From Proteiniphilum sp. UBA4977 (lineage in GTDB: Bacteria; Bacteroidota; Bacteroidia; Bacteroidales; Dysgonomonadaceae): 19,547 bases of DNA. Below are positions 16,271 to 19,547 of this stretch, in pieces (position 1 is the stretch's first letter; every line of letters starts with the position of its first letter). The DNA lies in the NCBI GenBank assembly GCA_002398565.1, contig DGZP01000050.1, positions 1-19,547 on the forward strand, read 5' to 3'. The notes below the pieces were generated by a model, which did not search any database, had not been told where the DNA came from, and was given only the letters and a program-made list of their open reading frames with translations. A program made the translations under genes and the position numbers.

Positions 16271-17026
16271 ATGGATACCTATGGACTGATCGGATTCCCT
16301 TTGAAACACTCCTTTTCTGCGAAATTCTTCACGGAAAAATTCGAGCGGGAAAAGATTGATGCAGAATACCTTAATTTTGAAATTGAAGATGTGCATGAAA
16401 TACGCCGGGTAATTCTCTTTCATCAGCATCTGAGGGGCATCAATGTGACCATACCCTACAAGGAAAAGATTATTCCCTTTCTGCAGGAAATATCTCCGGA
16501 AGCAGAAAAAATTGGTGCCGTCAATGTTATCCGGGTGGAAAGGAAACCGGGCGACATGTATTTTTACAGGATGACCGGCCATAATACCGATTATGTTGGT
16601 TTTCGTGATTCCCTCGCTCCGATGCTAAACCCGGCCATCCACAGAAAGGCCCTCGTTTTGGGTACTGGAGGAGCATCGAAGGCTGTGGTGCAGGCTTTGG
16701 ACGATATGAATATCGACTGGCTTTATGTGTCACGCACCACTCCCGGGGAAAAAAGACTCACCTATGAAATGTTATCACAGGAAATATTATCGTCTTATCA
16801 CCTTATCGTGAATGCCTCGCCTGTAGGGACCTTCCCGCACAGCGACACTTGTCCCGACATACCCTATCAATTTCTTACACCCGGCCATCTGCTATACGAC
16901 CTGGTATATAACCCCGAAGAAACCCTGTTCCTTAAAAAAGGAAAGGAAAGGGGTGCCCTGATAAAAAACGGAAAGGAGATGCTGGAGATACAGGCCCGCG
17001 CTGCATGGAAAATTTGGAATCCCTGA
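16271..17026 (+). CDS. aroE: Shikimate dehydrogenase
   Basis: 251 residues from the ATG at 16271; a GTG at 16262 would add three residues, and I prefer ATG because the family usually begins just before YGLIG-x-PL. It reduces 3-dehydroshikimate to shikimate with NADPH. Shikimate-binding residues are visible: Ser14 and Ser16 (KHSFS), Thr60 and catalytic Lys64 (NVTIPYK), Asn85 (GAVNV), and Asn105/Asp107 (GHNTDY). The NADP loop is GTGGAS at 131-136. The C-terminal GKEMLEIQA helix is also typical. It is the last gene of the purC-ubiE-aroE group; shikimate feeds chorismate, the precursor of menaquinone finished by UbiE. Confidence 0.95.
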   Translation: MDTYGLIGFPLKHSFSAKFFTEKFEREKIDAEYLNFEIEDVHEIRRVILFHQHLRGINVTIPYKEKIIPFLQEISPEAEKIGAVNVIRVERKPGDMYFYRMTGHNTDYVGFRDSLAPMLNPAIHRKALVLGTGGASKAVVQALDDMNIDWLYVSRTTPGEKRLTYEMLSQEILSSYHLIVNASPVGTFPHSDTCPDIPYQFLTPGHLLYDLVYNPEETLFLKKGKERGALIKNGKEMLEIQARAAWKIWNP

Positions 17027-17050
17027 CCCTGCACTTCGTACAATAAAAAA

Positions 17051-17082
17051 CGCCCTCCTACATATCACATGTAGAGAGGGCG
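17051..17082 (-). terminator. Intrinsic terminator of the repeat-protein gene
   Basis: Arms CGCCCTC-CTACAT (17051-17063) and ATGTAG-A-GAGGGCG (17069-17082) form a 13-bp stem with one bulged A and a 5-nt loop. Read on the minus strand, the stem is followed by six T (17045-17050 complement), a classical Rho-independent terminator for the gene ending at 17158. On the plus strand there is no T run, but the hairpin could still shape the aroE transcript 3' end. Confidence 0.85.
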
Positions 17083-17157
17083 ATGAAAACTCCTTAGTTA
17101 TTAATTGGTGTAGTGTTAACTAGGAAATATATAGAGGTGCGAAAGAGTAGTTTGTTC

Positions 17158-17802
17158 CTATAATAACATGGGAGCCTCTGTAGTGTTTTGCGGAGCTGCT
17201 TCCGGAGTTATTTCCTTTCCTTCATCATCGAAATAAACGGTCTTTACCGACTGATCTTCCTTATCTGTTGCAGTAACCTTCGTTATTTTCTTCTCTGCAT
17301 GATACTGCAACGCGTTAATGTCATATTTATCGATGAGCTTACGGACAGCCTGCTGTACTTTTTCATTCAGGTCTTCGAACTTGACATTTGCAAATCCGTC
17401 TTCTTTTTGTTGCGTTGCCTCAAAGACTTCTACTGAAGGAGTTTCTTCCTGTCTGTTTTTTTCAGCGGCCTCGGCTTTATGTTGCGATGCCGGTACTTCG
17501 TTGCCTTCCGCATCGAGATAAACTTTCTTTGTGGATTGGTCATCTTTCTTAATCAGCATTACCTTCGTAAGCTGTTTGCTCGCATTAAACTTCAATGATT
17601 TGACATCATATTCGGCGCTTAGTGCATTAACAGATGCCTGTACTGCCGGATTCAGCGAGTCCAACTGCACTTCCACGTATCCATTATCGTCGTCCATTAC
17701 TATATTAACTGCAGATACTTCATTGGCTGCATTGACCTGTTGCACACTTGCTGTTGTAATCACAGCTCCCATCAGAGCAATTGATAAAATAACTTTTTTC
17801 AT
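17158..17802 (-). CDS. Secreted protein with two PepSY-like tandem repeats
   Basis: 214 residues from the ATG at 17802 (MKKVILSIAL); an in-frame upstream ATG at 17829 would put charged and polar residues before the signal peptide and is rejected. A Sec signal occupies about 1-25 (cleavage near VNA-A). The mature protein consists of two gapless homologous units, residues 41-105 and 136-200, with 27 of 65 identities by my count, joined by a charged linker. Each has a helix-like part followed by VK/TxVYxDxEGxE, resembling the PepSY-like or BLIP-like small beta domains common in Bacteroidetes. It lacks a lipobox, so it should be soluble in the periplasm. Function unknown. It is divergent from a sensor kinase gene and ends at a strong terminator. 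Confidence 0.82.
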   Translation of the reverse strand: MKKVILSIALMGAVITTASVQQVNAANEVSAVNIVMDDDNGYVEVQLDSLNPAVQASVNALSAEYDVKSLKFNASKQLTKVMLIKKDDQSTKKVYLDAEGNEVPASQHKAEAAEKNRQEETPSVEVFEATQQKEDGFANVKFEDLNEKVQQAVRKLIDKYDINALQYHAEKKITKVTATDKEDQSVKTVYFDDEGKEITPEAAPQNTTEAPMLL

Positions 17803-17991
17803 AATGATAAACTTTAAATGATTTGCCATTGATTTTTTAATTCCATTCTTGACAATTCAACGAGTCATTGTCTGCAATCAATGTAACAGATTTCATGCCA
17901 AAGGAAGTTACATGGAACCAGAACAAACATCATTCACTTGTATTTCAAATATTTAATTAAAAACCGCCGACAAGGAGAAGTGAAAAAGAGT

Positions 17992-18052
17992 ATGTGGAAA
18001 TCGTGTGGAAGGGTGTAGAATCATTCCACACCCTTCTGGGGTATTTCCACAT
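17992..18052. repeat. 61-bp symmetrical inverted repeat
   Basis: Outer arms ATGTGGAAAT (17992-18001) and ATTTCCACAT (18043-18052) are perfect over 10 bp. Inner arms GAAGGGTGT (18008-18016) and ACACCCTTC (18028-18036) are perfect over 9 bp, and GAA/TTC (18018-18020, 18024-18026) pair around a TCA loop. All are centred on 18022, with a symmetrical 6-nt internal gap. Neither strand shows a T run after it, so it is not a typical terminator. Confidence 0.8.
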
Positions 18053-18084
18053 TTCAAATAAATTATCCGAAACAGCATATATGG

Positions 18085-18113
18085 TTGTATGTAAAATATA
18101 TCCTTTATATTTG
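18085..18113 (+). promoter_or_regulatory. Promoter of the sensor kinase gene
   Basis: TATATTTG at 18106-18113 matches TAnnTTTG and a TTG at 18085-18087 sits 18 bp upstream as the -33 element. The start site would be near 18119, about 14 nt before the ATG, and the AAGGA ribosome-binding site (18123-18127) lies in the leader. Confidence 0.6.
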
Positions 18114-18132
18114 GATATAAAAAAGGAACCTC

Positions 18133-19547
18133 ATGCGAATGGCACACTCACCGGAATATAAAATCAGAATCAAGATCGGGCTAATCCTCCTGGTAATACT
18201 CCTCTATTTCATAGGCCTGTTTGTTTATTCTTTTACATTAAAGAAGAAAATAGATATGCAGAAGCAGGAGATGGACAATGCTTATAAAGTGCTTTCATAC
18301 AGCAATGATCTGATTATATCGGTTCAGGAAGCACAGGACGTGCTGAACAGATATCTGGTATCTCCTTCGGGGAGATATCAGCGGCAGTATGATTCCATTA
18401 CCCGTGACATTTTCAGGCAGATCAGTTACATTAAAAGCATATCACTTGAAGGGAGGGAAGACATGCTTCTGGAAGACATTGATTCCCTGCTGCAGGAAAA
18501 AAACGGGATTGTACGCAGGCTTACCATTCAATTGAGGTCTCGTAATCCGATGGTGGAGATAGACAAGAAGATTGAACACTACGATGAAATTATTCAGGAC
18601 TCCATAGTAGTCACCATGAACAAAGACACCACCATGGTGCCTGTTCCAAAAAAAGATTTCTGGGGACGCCTTAGGGATCTTTTCGATCCGCAAAAGACAC
18701 CTGACTCCACTGTAACCATTGCTCGAACAGAACAGAGAGCCCTTTCCGTATCGCGCGTAGATACCACGTTGTATGCAGACCTGAAACAGGTCACACAAGA
18801 AGCATCAAAGACATATATTTCCCAAATGGCAGGCATAGAAAGAGAGGTCCGTGAGCTTGTTGTCGCGGAACAAAGCATCTCTTTAAAAATATCTAAACTG
18901 ATCACGCAGTTTTACAATGCAGCTATTGAGACAACACGCATGGGTACTGACAATAGCGAGATGTTAAGCCGGAGAACCATTACTTTTGCACTCTTGGTGG
19001 GGGCCATTTCCATTATTTTGATCCTGATTATTGTCTTCCTGATTATTGACGACCTGAATAAAGGACAAAGGGCACGGGTTGATCTTGCACGGGAAAAACA
19101 AATCACTGAAGAACTGATAAGCAGTCGTCACAAATTATTGCTTTCTGTATCTCATGATATAAAAACACCGCTCAGTTCCATGATGGGTTACATGGAGATG
19201 TGGGCTTCGGAAGAGTTACCCGTCAATATAAAAAGACAACTACAGTCTGCCAGAAATTCAGGATTGCATATTTTGAGCATGCTTGCCAATCTGCTTGAGT
19301 TTTCGCGCATGGAAAGCAACAAGAGCGCCCTGCATTTCAGTCGTTTTAATTTAATTGAACTGATGGAAGATGTTATAGGCATGTTTCGTCCTTTCACCAA
19401 TGAAAAAGGACTTGTCGTAAACTTTGAAAATCATCTGGATACCCCCTTTTACACAGTGACGGATTATACAATGCTCAAACAGATACTCATCAATGTGATA
19501 TCAAACGCGGTAAAATATACTCCGAAGGGAACAATATCAATCAGACT
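18133..19547 (+). CDS. Membrane sensor histidine kinase, C-terminus beyond window
   Basis: 471 codons are visible from the ATG at 18133 (a second in-frame ATG is at 18139). A TAA in frame at 18118-18120 fixes the 5' limit, and AAGGA lies 5 nt upstream. TM1 spans about 13-35 and TM2 about 284-307, so residues 36-283 form a large periplasmic sensor region, largely helical and interrupted near 150-205 by a Thr/Pro/Asp-rich stretch. The HisKA domain has the H-box SVSHDIKTPLSS with phospho-acceptor His341, and the N-box begins as LINVISNAVKYTPKG near the window end. The remaining ATPase domain, and any fused receiver or HPt domain, lies outside. It is divergent from the PepSY-like repeat gene. The ligand is unknown. 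Confidence 0.93.
   Translation, partial: MRMAHSPEYKIRIKIGLILLVILLYFIGLFVYSFTLKKKIDMQKQEMDNAYKVLSYSNDLIISVQEAQDVLNRYLVSPSGRYQRQYDSITRDIFRQISYIKSISLEGREDMLLEDIDSLLQEKNGIVRRLTIQLRSRNPMVEIDKKIEHYDEIIQDSIVVTMNKDTTMVPVPKKDFWGRLRDLFDPQKTPDSTVTIARTEQRALSVSRVDTTLYADLKQVTQEASKTYISQMAGIEREVRELVVAEQSISLKISKLITQFYNAAIETTRMGTDNSEMLSRRTITFALLVGAISIILILIIVFLIIDDLNKGQRARVDLAREKQITEELISSRHKLLLSVSHDIKTPLSSMMGYMEMWASEELPVNIKRQLQSARNSGLHILSMLANLLEFSRMESNKSALHFSRFNLIELMEDVIGMFRPFTNEKGLVVNFENHLDTPFYTVTDYTMLKQILINVISNAVKYTPKGTISIR

Larger units (their letters stand above)
17803..18132. other. Intergenic region between divergent repeat-protein and kinase genes
   Basis: 330 bp without a supported gene. It contains the dyad at 17992-18052, two copies of ATTTCAAATA (17942-17951 and 18051-18060), and the kinase promoter at 18085-18113. 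I see no convincing TAnnTTTG box for the minus-strand gene in the part nearest to it. Confidence 0.65.

Noticed and set aside
17092..17124. CCT-T-AGTTA / TAACTAGG inverted repeat after aroE
   Set aside because: The stem is short and AT-rich with a bulge, a 16-nt loop and no T run; the adjacent hairpin at 17051-17082 is a far better terminator.
17992..18060. DnaA-box-like TTTCCACA/TTCCACAC sequences, suggesting an origin
   Set aside because: They differ from TTATNCACA at two or more positions, are explained by the dyad, and no dnaA, dnaN or AT-rich unwinding cluster is present.
1..19547. CRISPR arrays, tRNA/rRNA genes, transposases, integrases, known riboswitches
   Set aside because: I looked for regular direct repeats, cloverleaf-like ends, recombinase motifs and long structured leaders, and found none.

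Overview
The window looks like Bacteroidales chromosome, probably Dysgonomonadaceae, Parabacteroides or a relative; the genus is not certain. Supporting signs are -7 promoter boxes of the form TAnnTTTG just upstream of several genes, serine-type sulfatases, DUF187/GHL10 lipoproteins, an enlarged PurF-like amidotransferase, GYF_2-CD225 membrane proteins, and mostly weak Shine-Dalgarno sites. I see no rRNA, tRNA, CRISPR array, insertion sequence or phage gene. Most of the window is ordinary core genome, with accessory carbohydrate genes at the left edge.

Left block (1-5572, all minus strand): a CPA2-type cation/proton antiporter with a two-part Usp-like C-terminus, then a GHL10 glycosidase-like lipoprotein, then two serine-type sulfatases, the second cut by the window edge. 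Spacings of 24, 8 and 48 bp suggest one transcript, or at least co-transcription of the last three. The glycosidase and sulfatases suggest use of sulfated glycans; no SusC/SusD pair is visible.

Centre (5573-11508): uvrA (plus) is divergent from the antiporter and overlaps tail-to-tail with a three-gene minus-strand membrane operon: GYF_2-CD225, CD225, DUF2752. A 319-bp AT-rich gap with a stable hairpin separates this operon from dgt (dNTP triphosphohydrolase, minus).

Right block (11629-17026, plus): a 637-residue PurF-like amidophosphoribosyltransferase, a PhoH-family ATPase, purC, ubiE/menG and aroE. Close spacing and an ATGA overlap between purC and ubiE suggest an operon. The enzymes link purine synthesis with the shikimate/menaquinone branch.

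Right edge: a strong intrinsic terminator on the minus strand lies between convergent aroE and a secreted protein made of two homologous 65-residue repeats (PepSY-like). That gene is divergent from a sensor histidine kinase cut by the window end. The 330-bp gap between them holds a 61-bp symmetrical dyad and a good promoter for the kinase.

I do not see an obviously new defence or mobile system. The best leads are the CD225/GYF/DUF2752 operon, the repeat protein plus kinase with the dyad between them, the UvrA lacking one zinc-module cysteine pair, and the divergent amidotransferase site of the PurF-like protein.
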